DNA of 64,000 nt, from contig QKMZ01000003.1 of assembly GCA_003242885.1 (NCBI GenBank), forward strand, positions 682,001-746,000, given 5' to 3'. The notes beneath the pieces were generated by a model that was not told the origin of the DNA, did not search any database, and saw only the letters and a list, made by a program, of their open reading frames with translations. Position 1 is the first letter of the stretch. Each line of letters starts with the position of its first letter. Made by a program: the position numbers and the translations under genes. Of this stretch, positions 46,103 through 55,083 are shown in pieces. The DNA is from Candidatus Melainabacteria bacterium (GTDB taxonomy: Bacteria; Cyanobacteriota; Vampirovibrionia; Obscuribacterales; Obscuribacteraceae).

Positions 46103-47019
46103 TCAGTTGCGAACAAAAACTCTTTTGCTTTCGGTACAGCAACCTCTGAGCTGGTGCCGCTAGTCGCACCCAGGCAAAATGCGTGACGAGGTGCCTCGCA
46201 TGGGAAATACCCTGTCACCCAAGACTGAAACTTGTTGCCGTGCGGTGCCGTGCCGGTTTTTGCGGCAATATGCAACTTGTGGTTAGGGTCTAATTTTTTC
46301 GCAGTCCCTTCGCGCACAGCCAGCTCCATGCCTTGCTGCAAACGTCCCCAGGTAAGATCTGAAAGCTCCACTTTCGATCGAGGCTTACCTTGAGCGTTTT
46401 CTTCAGCACTATGAAGATACGGAACGTCACCGCGATTTGCAACAAGGGCACTCATGCGCAGAAGCTGCAGTCCGTTGGGATGTAGGTTGGGACTCAAACC
46501 GAGAACATAAGGCCAGGCTGAAGATTTCTCAGGCTTTGGAAACAGCCCGCTCTTCACAGACCCGACCGCAGAATCAAACCCAAATTTCCTGGCGTACTCA
46601 AAAAGCAAGGCCTGACTCATTTGTTTTGAAACTGTCGCAAAATAAACATTGCAAGATTGGGCAATGGCGTGCACCGCGTCTACTTTTCCATGCGCCGCCA
46701 GACAATTGATCTTTCGACCTTGAATCGTGGAGTGACCCATGCAGTCAACGGTGTCGTTGGGGTTGACCAAGCGCTCTTCAATGAGCGCCGCAGAAGAAAC
46801 AATCTTCATAACCGAGCCAGGCAGGCCGGCCTCGACCATAAAGCCGGTGGGGAAGCCTACCTGTCCTGTCTTCAAGTCGGTCCAGAAGAAGATAGTGCGC
46901 CCGGGCGCTGGTTTTGCAGACGCTTCCGAAGCTTCCAAAAGCCCGCCCAGCCCAAACATCGACTTTAAAAAGTCGCGCCGCCCAATGGAGTTATTGCTGC
47001 TCTCTGAGTCGGAAGTCAA
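46093..47019 (-). CDS. Penicillin-binding transpeptidase-domain protein with Tat-like signal
   Basis: 308 residues. The N-terminus IGRRDFLKSMFGLGGL matches the twin-arginine consensus, with likely cleavage after ASA (residue 35). The transpeptidase motifs are in order: SVMK (S69, K72), SCN (122-124) and KTGT (254-257). There is no glycosyltransferase or dimerisation domain, so it is a minimal D,D-transpeptidase or carboxypeptidase of the PBP2-C-terminal type. TTG start at 47019 (AAGGG upstream). The gene diverges from the AMMECR1-macroglobulin operon and overlaps the SpoIID gene. Confidence 0.87.
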   Translation of the reverse strand: MTSDSESSNNSIGRRDFLKSMFGLGGLLEASEASAKPAPGRTIFFWTDLKTGQVGFPTGFMVEAGLPGSVMKIVSSAALIEERLVNPNDTVDCMGHSTIQGRKINCLAAHGKVDAVHAIAQSCNVYFATVSKQMSQALLFEYARKFGFDSAVGSVKSGLFPKPEKSSAWPYVLGLSPNLHPNGLQLLRMSALVANRGDVPYLHSAEENAQGKPRSKVELSDLTWGRLQQGMELAVREGTAKKLDPNHKLHIAAKTGTAPHGNKFQSWVTGYFPCEAPRHAFCLGATSGTSSEVAVPKAKEFLFATEWP

Positions 47020-47206
47020 AAGCTAAAACCCTTACAAACGCGCGCCTGTTGGCGTTTTACAAAGCCATCACAATGATTTCACAGCTTTGCAACCTGTGTG
47101 CCTGTATAAGTTTACAGGGCTCTGGTGATAATGGTTGTTAGAAAGTTGTCTGTTGAAATTCCATGTGTGAATTTCTTCGAGCGACTCAGGGTAAACTCTT
47201 AGGTCT

Positions 47207-47833
47207 ATGAAGCGTCTTGTCGCCTATCTTGCTGCTTACAGCAGCATAGTTTTTGCCGCGTCGCCACTTGCACTGGCGAACGCACAACCTGATTCGGATG
47301 CGCGAGTGAAATCGTTGCATCTGAATGAGATTGCGATGCGTACAGTTGAAAATCATTTTCTTCCGTATGGAAAACGAAAGTCGCTGACGCAATTAGTAGA
47401 AGAACTCTCCAGAGGAAAAGTGCCTGGAGAACCGAAAGGTCTTTTCGTCACGTTGTCTAAAGATGGAAAGACTCGAGCATGCTGGGGCTCAATTACACCG
47501 GAACATGCAGATCTCATCACCTCAACTGTTTTTACGACCGAAGCCGCGCTGACAAAAGAATACAGATTCAGCCAAGTGAAGCGCGGGGAAATCGGCAAGC
47601 TCAAAGCACAGGTTACAGTCATCAAATCAGTTGATCCAGTAGAAAGCATTCGAGCAATCAATCCTTTGAAACACGGACTCTTTGTTAGACAGGCAGGGCG
47701 TGCGGCAGTACTTCTGCCGGGCGAATGCGTCGATGCACACTACCAACTGGTGCAATGCAAATTGAAAGCTGGAATTCCCGTCAACTCTCGTTGCCAAATG
47801 TACAGGATTACTGCAGATGTCTTCCATAATTAA
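47207..47833 (+). CDS. Secreted AMMECR1-domain protein
   Basis: 208 residues: a Sec signal (LVAYLAAYSSIVFAASPLAL, cut near ANA) and an AMMECR1 domain (about 40-200) with GLFVTLSKDGKTRACWGSI and RAAVLLPGECVDAHYQLVQC. AMMECR1 proteins are usually cytoplasmic and in many prokaryotes occur with Memo and a radical-SAM protein; here there is a signal peptide and neither partner. The stop lies 17 bases inside the macroglobulin gene. Biochemical role unknown. Confidence 0.85.
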   Translation: MKRLVAYLAAYSSIVFAASPLALANAQPDSDARVKSLHLNEIAMRTVENHFLPYGKRKSLTQLVEELSRGKVPGEPKGLFVTLSKDGKTRACWGSITPEHADLITSTVFTTEAALTKEYRFSQVKRGEIGKLKAQVTVIKSVDPVESIRAINPLKHGLFVRQAGRAAVLLPGECVDAHYQLVQCKLKAGIPVNSRCQMYRITADVFHN

Positions 47834-50800
47834 TACCAAAGTCATCCAAAACCAGCCTCGCAACATACTTACGTCATGGAATCTGATTGTCGTACAGCTC
47901 CTGTTCTTGGCACTGCTAGGTGCTTTTCTCGAGCATCCAGTCGGGTCGGTTTCAGGTCAAATCGATCTAGAAGAAAGAGGGTTTGGAATTTCAAGCTACG
48001 ATTTGAAAGGCAACAAAGTTTACGCGATGGCATATGGCCCGCGTGGCGGCCCGCAAGTCGAGCGCGGTGTTTGGATAAACCAAGACGGCACATATCGTAT
48101 CGATCAATTACCGGCAGGGGAGTATCAAATAAAACTCCGTGCCACCGGATATGCTACCGAATACGTTAACGGTGTTTTTATCGAAGACGGAAAGAACACG
48201 GTTGTGCATGACAGCACTCACCTTTCATTGATAGAACCTAGCCTTTCCATCGCCTCGAATATGCGCACTTTCACAAGCAAAGAGGCGCCTCGATTCTGGG
48301 CAAATGCTACCGCCTCGAAAAACGTCAAAGTAAAGGTCTACAAAGCCGACATTCTCAAATTAGCGAAAGAGAAGTCCTTCGACAAATGGGGCTATGAGCT
48401 GAGCAACAGCCTGGAACTGTACAGAAGCAATCAGAACAAATTCACCACCCCATTTCCAAAAGACACGCCTGTTGCAGCACTCAGCCGCGATCTCCAACAA
48501 GATGAAAACGATTCGTCACGCGCAGAATTTCAGCTCGATAAGCCGCTTCCCCAGGGCGACTACGTGGTTTATGGTGAAGCGCAAGGCGTCAATTCGACAA
48601 AACATACGCACGCCATTCACTGGTTCAGCGTCTCTGATATCGGCCTTGTAGTTTGGCAAGCACCTGAGAAAACTCTCGTGCGCGCTATTGATTTAAACAC
48701 TCTAAAACCCGTAAGTGGCGCGCAGATAAATATCTACGAAAGCCTTATCAAAGACAATCCGAAGAATGCACTGGCAAGCGGCGTGACGGCTAACGACGGT
48801 TTCGTTGAATGCCCACTGCCAAAATCGACAAACACTCAATCAAGTTTCAACACTTTAGTCATGGGAGTGTCGGGAAGCAATATCGCTTACGGCGCTATGA
48901 ACTATTGGCGCTCTTCAGCCGACAAGATGCAGACCTACTTTTATACGGATCGCCCTGTCTATCGGCTTGGGCAGACGGTTAATTTCAAAGGCATAGCCAG
49001 AGGAATTTCGCCGGACGGATTCAAAAACCCCGGCAAAAATGTGGAACTGAGTGTTCATATAGAAGATCCCAATAGCGAAGAATTGTTCAACGGAAAAATC
49101 AAAACATCAGAGCACGGAACATTCCACGGACTCTACTCTATTCCACAAGACGGCAAGACGGGCGCCTATTCAATCAATATCACCTATCCTGACGGCACAG
49201 TAGCTTACGAGAACTTCGAGGTAGCGCAATACAGAAAGCCTGAATATCAAGTTGAAGTCAAACCACTTGAAGCACGATATGTCGCCGGACAGAAGGTCAA
49301 AGCCAAAATCCACGCCACATATTTCTTTGGTGGACCGGTTGCCAATGCACAGGTTAAGTATTCGATTTATTCATCGACAGATTGGTCTAGTCGATACAGA
49401 CTACAAGACAGACCTGAATACTACGCTTTCTTCGATGATTGGGATTCAGAAGAAGACTACGGAGAGTACGGTGGGGACTATGTCGAGGAAGGCACTGTCA
49501 CGACCGACGACAACGGTGAAGCAATAGTCGAAGTGCAAACGAAAAAAGCTGAACCGCTCGGCGACCATCCTAATTCAAGTGAATACAGAGATCGCAATTA
49601 CAAAATCGAAGCAGAAGTTACGGACATCAGTCGGATGACTGTGGTTAGCTCCGGCACTGCAAAAGTTTCCGCGGGCAATTTCTGTCTATTCGTCACACCA
49701 GATTCTTACGTCGCTAAAGTCGGCGACAGTTTGAATGCAACGGTGGCAGCGATTGATTACGACGGCAAGCCGGTAGCTAATCAATCGATTACGATGCGCC
49801 TCAGCCGTTACCCTTGGGACGCTTCGACCTACACATACAGAGATGAGCAAGTGCTTGGCGAAGCCAAAGTCGTGACTGATGCTCAAGGGAAAGGCAAGGT
49901 CATATTCCCGGTAAAAGATCAGTACGCTACGGACACCTACTACATTTCTGCACGTGCATCAGATGGCTCAGGTAACCTCGTGGGTGACCAGTCAAGCATC
50001 TGGATCGCCAGCCCTGACTATCCATATATTCTAAGCGGCAATAACGCACAGAGCGAGCCAGTCTCACTGCGCTTCGATAAAGCGATTTACAAACCAGGAG
50101 ACACTGCTCGCTTGATGTTTAGCGGACCAGTTACCGGGAGCGAAGGCGCACAGGCGGTAATCACAGTTGAAGGGACAACCATCTACAAACGCCATGTAGT
50201 GCCGCTTTCATCGACAGCACAATTGATTGAGATTCCTATTGAGGAAAAGTACGCACCTAATGTGTACGTCAACGCTGTACTCGTAACGAAAAAACATCAG
50301 TTCTACACGCAGAACAAGATGATCAAAGTTTCGCCGGCGAACAATTTCCTTACCGTGCAAGTTGCAACCGATAAGCCGCGTTATCAACCAGGCGAAACGG
50401 TCACATACACGATTAAGGCGCAGAAAGCAGATCATACTCCCGCCGCCAACACTGAGCTTTCGCTCGGCGTCGTGGACGAAAGCATCTATTCGATTAGAGC
50501 AGAACTTGCACAAGATATTCGCAAATTCTTCTTCTCGAGAAGAGAAAACCTCGTGCAGGTGATGTGCTCGTTCCCGGAAACGTACTCAGGTGGTCCAGAC
50601 AAGATCGAGCCGCGCGTGAGAAAGGACTTCAAGGACACAGCCTTCTGGGCGCCTGAATTGATTACCGATAAAGACGGCATTGCAACAGCAAAAGTCAAGC
50701 TGCCGGACAATCTCACGACTTGGCGCGCGACCGTGCGTGGAGTTTCGATGACGACCGAAGTCGGCTCCTGCATCAACAAAGTTCTCTCGACTCAAGACGT

Positions 50801-52844
50801 ACTCGTGCGTTTGGCACTACCCAGATTCTTCAGCGAAGGAGATCACAGTCAGGTCACATGCATTGTGCACAACTATTCTGAAAAAGAGCAGAACATCAAA
50901 TTGTCAGTCAATATGACGCGACAACTAAGTACCGATGCTCCGCTCACTGCGACATTCAAGGTGGCGCCGGAAAAGGCGTACCGCCATAGCTGGCCGGTCA
51001 ATGTTTTGTCGGCTGGGCAAGTGGCGATTGGTGTGAAAGCCATAGGCGACACGCGTGGTGACGCGATGGAAGTGAAATTGCCTGTGCGTCCACTTGGAGT
51101 GCCGGCGTTTGTCGCGAAGACAGGCGTATTGACTCAAGATTCGCAGCAAGTTGATTTGCGGATACAGCCGCCGGTAAAAGGCGCAGAAAGAGGCAAAGTC
51201 AATTTAACAGTAGCAAGCTCTTCTATGGGCCCTGTGATCGGCAGCTTCGACTCTTTGATCGACTATCCATACGGGTGCACAGAGCAAACGCTAAGCCGCC
51301 TGGTGCCTTCAATTGTCGCCTTCCAATTGCAGAAAAATCTCGACATGCCGGTAACTGCGGCACAGAAAAAGAAATTCGGCGAGATTTTCGAAATGGGAAT
51401 GAAAAAGCTCACCGACCACCACCACAGTGATGGAGGTTGGGGATGGTGGGTCGACGACGAGAGCAACATGTATCTGACATCGTATGTTGTCGAAGGCTTG
51501 CTCTTGCTCAAGGAATGCAACTACAGCGTTCCGCGCGAAATGATTGATACCGGTCGCCAATGGTTGAGCAAGAATGTCGTCGAGTTGAACAAACAATTGC
51601 ACGATCCCAAAATAAAGATCGATGCGTATGACTACAGAGAAAAGCGCATCGATTTAGCAAGAGCCCTGTACGCTCTCAGCCTGACTGGGCAAAAACCAGA
51701 TGCGAAAATCTGTGCGAGCTTTGAGAAAGAGGTCAATTCGTTGACTCCTGAAGCGCTAACTTACCTGACGATAACGCTCAAGAACGCAAAGCAAGACAAA
51801 CAAGCAAACGTGTTTTATCAAAGACTGCTTCAGCTCGCCAATGAAAGCGGTGAAACCATCGACTGGGACCATACACTGCAGCTCGCGCAAAAGCTGATGG
51901 GTTCAACATTTAAACCGCACATGCTCGAGTACTCCTACCGCTTCACAGGTGTGGAGTCGACAGCTCTGGCACTGCGTGCGGTGCTGACGATGGAACCAAA
52001 GAACGAGCAAAAGGTTGAAGCAATCAAGCGTTGGCTTATGATGCAGAGAGGCAAATCGGGCTGGGACAACACCAAAACCACAGCTGAGGTCTTCTTGGTT
52101 CTTCTCAAAGATGACATTCTCAATCGCAGCACCAAAGAGACAAACTTCTCACTGGACGCACTGATGAAAGACAGCGTGTTCGCGCAGTTGAAGTTTGATC
52201 CCAAGAGTCGGTACGCGGCGGAAAGCAAAGTCTCATTGCCTGCCGATCTCAAAGACACCATAACGCTCAAGAAAGAGGGGGCAGGAAAGCTCTATTACAC
52301 CCTTTTGCAAACCTATTTCAGGAAGCTCCTACCGGGCGAAAATATCGAGGCTGAAGCGCTTCCAAAAGGGCTGAAAGTTACACGCAAATTCTTCCGCTTA
52401 CAAACAGTAAAAGAAGCCAGCACCGGAACCCTTCGATTCCGCACAGTACCAATTACCGGCGGACAAATCAGGTCCGGCGAGACCGTGCTCATGAAGGTCT
52501 ATATAGAGACGCCCGTACATGTGCCATACATCATCGTCGAGTCGCCTCTACCTTCAGGTGCCGAGGTTGTCGAAAATCACAAATCGGAGGAGATGGACGG
52601 CGAAAGCGGTGGCACAGTTATCGAAGGAGACTGGGGACAACCATGGTGGACTCATCAGGATGTGCTCGATGACCGCATCGTATTCTTCGGCACAGAAATG
52701 CCGGCAGGCAAATCAGAATTCCACACGCTACTGCGCATGGAATTGCCTGGCGACGTGCAGTTGAACCCGGTCACATTCGAAGGAATGTACACCAAGAGTG
52801 TCCGCGGATATTCCATGCTTGATGTGCTCAAGATAAGGGAGTAG
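47817..52844 (+). CDS. Bacterial alpha-2-macroglobulin with thioester
   Basis: 1,675 residues. A signal anchor (about 20-40) and a carboxypeptidase-regulatory-like domain (about 45-130) precede several macroglobulin domains, the bait region, the A2M block FWAPELITDKDGIATAKVKL (about 942) and the thioester-domain motif YGCTEQ (C1154, Q1157), then an alpha-helical toroid (GGWGWWVDDESNMYLTSYVV) and the receptor-like end. Bacterial macroglobulins trap host or rival proteases in the periplasm; proteobacterial ones lie beside pbpC or in the yfaPQST/mag operons. Here wall-modifying genes surround it. No lipobox is present. Start overlaps the AMMECR1 gene by 17 bases. Confidence 0.95.
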   Translation: MSSIINTKVIQNQPRNILTSWNLIVVQLLFLALLGAFLEHPVGSVSGQIDLEERGFGISSYDLKGNKVYAMAYGPRGGPQVERGVWINQDGTYRIDQLPAGEYQIKLRATGYATEYVNGVFIEDGKNTVVHDSTHLSLIEPSLSIASNMRTFTSKEAPRFWANATASKNVKVKVYKADILKLAKEKSFDKWGYELSNSLELYRSNQNKFTTPFPKDTPVAALSRDLQQDENDSSRAEFQLDKPLPQGDYVVYGEAQGVNSTKHTHAIHWFSVSDIGLVVWQAPEKTLVRAIDLNTLKPVSGAQINIYESLIKDNPKNALASGVTANDGFVECPLPKSTNTQSSFNTLVMGVSGSNIAYGAMNYWRSSADKMQTYFYTDRPVYRLGQTVNFKGIARGISPDGFKNPGKNVELSVHIEDPNSEELFNGKIKTSEHGTFHGLYSIPQDGKTGAYSINITYPDGTVAYENFEVAQYRKPEYQVEVKPLEARYVAGQKVKAKIHATYFFGGPVANAQVKYSIYSSTDWSSRYRLQDRPEYYAFFDDWDSEEDYGEYGGDYVEEGTVTTDDNGEAIVEVQTKKAEPLGDHPNSSEYRDRNYKIEAEVTDISRMTVVSSGTAKVSAGNFCLFVTPDSYVAKVGDSLNATVAAIDYDGKPVANQSITMRLSRYPWDASTYTYRDEQVLGEAKVVTDAQGKGKVIFPVKDQYATDTYYISARASDGSGNLVGDQSSIWIASPDYPYILSGNNAQSEPVSLRFDKAIYKPGDTARLMFSGPVTGSEGAQAVITVEGTTIYKRHVVPLSSTAQLIEIPIEEKYAPNVYVNAVLVTKKHQFYTQNKMIKVSPANNFLTVQVATDKPRYQPGETVTYTIKAQKADHTPAANTELSLGVVDESIYSIRAELAQDIRKFFFSRRENLVQVMCSFPETYSGGPDKIEPRVRKDFKDTAFWAPELITDKDGIATAKVKLPDNLTTWRATVRGVSMTTEVGSCINKVLSTQDVLVRLALPRFFSEGDHSQVTCIVHNYSEKEQNIKLSVNMTRQLSTDAPLTATFKVAPEKAYRHSWPVNVLSAGQVAIGVKAIGDTRGDAMEVKLPVRPLGVPAFVAKTGVLTQDSQQVDLRIQPPVKGAERGKVNLTVASSSMGPVIGSFDSLIDYPYGCTEQTLSRLVPSIVAFQLQKNLDMPVTAAQKKKFGEIFEMGMKKLTDHHHSDGGWGWWVDDESNMYLTSYVVEGLLLLKECNYSVPREMIDTGRQWLSKNVVELNKQLHDPKIKIDAYDYREKRIDLARALYALSLTGQKPDAKICASFEKEVNSLTPEALTYLTITLKNAKQDKQANVFYQRLLQLANESGETIDWDHTLQLAQKLMGSTFKPHMLEYSYRFTGVESTALALRAVLTMEPKNEQKVEAIKRWLMMQRGKSGWDNTKTTAEVFLVLLKDDILNRSTKETNFSLDALMKDSVFAQLKFDPKSRYAAESKVSLPADLKDTITLKKEGAGKLYYTLLQTYFRKLLPGENIEAEALPKGLKVTRKFFRLQTVKEASTGTLRFRTVPITGGQIRSGETVLMKVYIETPVHVPYIIVESPLPSGAEVVENHKSEEMDGESGGTVIEGDWGQPWWTHQDVLDDRIVFFGTEMPAGKSEFHTLLRMELPGDVQLNPVTFEGMYTKSVRGYSMLDVLKIRE

Positions 52845-52848
52845 ATGT

Positions 52849-53586
52849 ATGAAACTCTCAACCTTGAAAAATGCAGTGTGCGCTCTGCTGGATTTCAAAA
52901 TCATCTTCTTGATTTTGTTGACAGGCACTTTGATAGCGACAAACTTCGCTGTATACCCATTTTCGAAAGTGATAGTTTCACGAGCGGTAAGTCTGAGAGC
53001 ACTTTCATACGAGCAAAAGAACAACTTGTATCAAGCTGCGCAGAGGCTTGATGGCGCAATTGTGAGACCGGGAGAAACTTTCTCCTTTAATGGCAAGGTT
53101 GGCCCCCGTACCGGAAAACAAGGCTACCAGCCGGCTCCATCTTATTTGGGTGGAGAAACGCCTAATACTCTGGGTGGTGGCATCTGTCTTTTGTCGTCGT
53201 GCCTGTATCAATCTGCCCTTACCGCGGGATTGAAAATCGTGGAAAGGGTCCCTCATTTGCGCACCATGCAGACAGTGCCACCGGGCTTCGATGCAACGGT
53301 TTGGTATGGCAAAGCCGACCTTAAGTTTGAGAACACCACCGATACGCCTATTCAAATAAGAGCTCTTGCCAATGCGTCTCAATTGAAAGTTGAATTTCTT
53401 GGCTCGCAGGAAATGGCGCAGAGCTGTGAAAAGGCTCAACTGAAACGGCTTGAGCAAATGGGCTCTCCTGGTGAATTGCTAGTAGAAGTTTTCCGCAGTG
53501 AGGATGGACACGATACTTTTATCTCGAGAGATCTATATAGTTTTCAGAATAGATCTCAGAATAAATCGCGCTCGATAACACGCTGA
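52849..53586 (+). CDS. VanW-family protein
   Basis: 245 residues with an N-terminal anchor (about 13-38) and the VanW domain (about 50-200): RPGETFSFNGKVGPRTGKQG and GGGICLLSSCLYQSALTAGL are diagnostic. VanW proteins accompany some glycopeptide-resistance and spore or wall genes; their activity is not settled. AGGGAG seven bases before the ATG. It starts four bases after the macroglobulin stop, so it belongs to that operon. Confidence 0.93.
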   Translation: MKLSTLKNAVCALLDFKIIFLILLTGTLIATNFAVYPFSKVIVSRAVSLRALSYEQKNNLYQAAQRLDGAIVRPGETFSFNGKVGPRTGKQGYQPAPSYLGGETPNTLGGGICLLSSCLYQSALTAGLKIVERVPHLRTMQTVPPGFDATVWYGKADLKFENTTDTPIQIRALANASQLKVEFLGSQEMAQSCEKAQLKRLEQMGSPGELLVEVFRSEDGHDTFISRDLYSFQNRSQNKSRSITR

Positions 53587-53751
53587 AATTGGCGGCTGCA
53601 TCAGCTACTAATCGGACTCTCCTATAGGGCCCCTTCCCCCGGGAAAACCCGATATCAGCGCCCGAAATAAAGTGCAACATTCCAGACAGAGCACATCCAG
53701 CAGCAGTGAATAACACCTAAGCGACAAGGAAACCAAGGGGCACTTCACTAG

Positions 53752-53790
53752 GGCAAACCATTATTGTTGCTGTCGTTTGCCAATGGCAAA
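53752..53790 (+). promoter_or_regulatory. Mutually exclusive hairpins (attenuator-like)
   Basis: GGCAAAC (53752-53758) can pair with GTTTGCC (53775-53781), while TTTGCC (53776-53781) can pair instead with GGCAAA (53785-53790). The shared middle strand makes the two stems exclusive, the layout of attenuators and riboswitch expression platforms. Confidence 0.45.
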
Positions 53791-53873
53791 ATTATGAGTA
53801 ATCAAAAGTTTTTCAGAGAATCGGCCTAGCTTCTCGCAGGGTTATGCCGAACGGAACGTGAGACAAAACAGAG

Positions 53874-53897
53874 AAGGCGGATCGCTCTGCCTTTTTT
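53874..53897 (+). terminator. Rho-independent terminator without an adjacent gene
   Basis: AAGGCGGA (53874-53881), TCGC loop, TCTGCCTT (53886-53893) with one G-U pair and a T-run. The nearest upstream coding stop is 53586. Confidence 0.85.
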
Positions 53898-54259
53898 GTC
53901 ATTTCTGTTAAAGCAGCCTTTCATCAGCGTTTCAATGGCTTTGATTATGATGATTCAGGAACTTACACAAATGCATGTTCAACTTAGGTCACTGCAGTAA
54001 ACCCCATACCAATTCCCGAAAATGAGCGTAACAATCTATAGAAGAGCGACCAATGCTGGGTTTTCCCACATTCCAAAAGTGATATAAAACCTCGTTTCGC
54101 TGCAGGAAACCATAATTGTGAGTCCCCGTCGGTGGTGACAGAATGAAAGGGTAAGGCGAATACGAAACGCCTTCTACATTTAACAACCGACCAGCGGCAG
54201 ATGTCGCCGGAGCGGCTATTTTGCTGCTATTTACCGTGCGAAGACGTGGAGAGATAATA

Positions 54260-54928
54260 ATGAGTAATACCGTGAAATTCCTTCCAAGCGCGAAGAAGGT
54301 CAATCACCTTTCTGTAATTGCATCGCAGAAGAATTTCAGCGATATGACCGACGCAGAATTGATAATCGCCTGCCAGCAACACAGAGCAGGTGCAATTGAC
54401 CAACTTTTGAAGCGCCACAAATCAACCATTGTTGCCATGATTCGCAAGCGTGCTCCGGAATGGACGGACACGCAAGATATCGTGCAAGAAGCATATATCA
54501 GGATGTGGAAATCCATCGATCAACTGAGAAGTCCAGCAGCTTTCAAAGCCTGGCTCGGACAAATCGTCACTAACCTCTACTATGACGAATTGAGACGAAA
54601 AGTTCGCAACCAAGACGTCGTCTCGCTCGACGAACCAGTAGAAAGCGAAGATGGCAGCAAGAATGCAGAGCGCGCTATTGCCGACACGACAACGCAGCCA
54701 GACAAAGCATTCCAAAGTATGGAATTGGTTCAGGCGCTCGGCGAAGCGCTGGAAAAAATCCCTCAACAGTTCAGACAGTCAGTACTTCTTCGCGAGGTTG
54801 ATGGCTTGTCCTATGAAGAAATCGCCGTCATCACCAACACCGAATTGGGAACGGTTAAATCAAGAATTTCTCGCGCTCGCGTGAAGATTCAAGCCCAATT
54901 GGCACCTTACCTCAAGGAATCTGCCTGA
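54260..54928 (+). CDS. ECF-type RNA polymerase sigma factor
   Basis: 222 residues from ATG 54260, set by GGAGAG six bases upstream. Region 2 (about 25-100) includes LLKRHKSTIVAMIRKRAPEW, the polymerase-binding DIVQEAYIRMWKSID and LRSPAAFKAWLGQIVTNLYYDELRR. Region 4 (about 155-215) has FRQSVLLREVDGLSYEEIAV and LGTVKSRISRARVKIQ, the helix-turn-helix for minus-35 DNA. The length fits group 4 sigma factors. No anti-sigma gene is adjacent, so control is unclear; the long leader may matter. Confidence 0.92.
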   Translation: MSNTVKFLPSAKKVNHLSVIASQKNFSDMTDAELIIACQQHRAGAIDQLLKRHKSTIVAMIRKRAPEWTDTQDIVQEAYIRMWKSIDQLRSPAAFKAWLGQIVTNLYYDELRRKVRNQDVVSLDEPVESEDGSKNAERAIADTTTQPDKAFQSMELVQALGEALEKIPQQFRQSVLLREVDGLSYEEIAVITNTELGTVKSRISRARVKIQAQLAPYLKESA

Positions 54929-54960
54929 ATAATTCCTGATGCCGAGGAAATTGGCCCGCC

Positions 54961-54989
54961 AAGGGGAGCTGCATGCCAGCTCCCCTTTT
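54961..54989 (+). terminator. Rho-independent terminator of the sigma factor gene
   Basis: AAGGGGAGCT (54961-54970), GCATGCC loop, AGCTCCCCTT (54978-54987) and TT. Confidence 0.88.
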
Positions 54990-55025
54990 CTCATGCCTCT
55001 CCTTTTCGTATAGTGTTCAAAATAC

Positions 55026-55049
55026 AGAAGAGCCCTTACGGGCTCTTCT
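55026..55049 (-). terminator. Hairpin between convergent sigma factor and repeat-protein genes
   Basis: AGAAGAGCCC (55026-55035), TTAC, GGGCTCTTCT (55040-55049): a perfect 10-bp stem. On the minus strand it is followed by GTATTTTG and could end the gene at 55084. Confidence 0.6.
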
Positions 55050-55083
55050 ATCGAATTTATTTGGAAATAGCTAACAGCAATTT

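Larger units (their letters stand above)
53587..54259. other. Structured intergenic region before the sigma factor gene
   Basis: About 670 bases with no coding frame I can support. It contains three alternating complementary segments (53752-53790), then a strong terminator (53874-53897) 290 bases after the VanW stop, and a second 360-base part leading into the sigma factor gene. The terminator position suggests either a long 3' UTR or a separate small transcript. Confidence 0.5.

Noticed and set aside
53741..53860. AGGGCAAACC followed by a CGGCCTA and GGGTTA segment, recalling the GEMM-I c-di-GMP riboswitch.
   Set aside because: The essential GACGCAAAGC block and GAAA tetraloop are missing, so the match is only partial. 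I kept it as an unassigned structured region.
53989..54303. A 104-codon minus-strand frame overlapping the sigma factor start.
   Set aside because: It overlaps the conserved start of the sigma gene, lacks a ribosome site and resembles no family.
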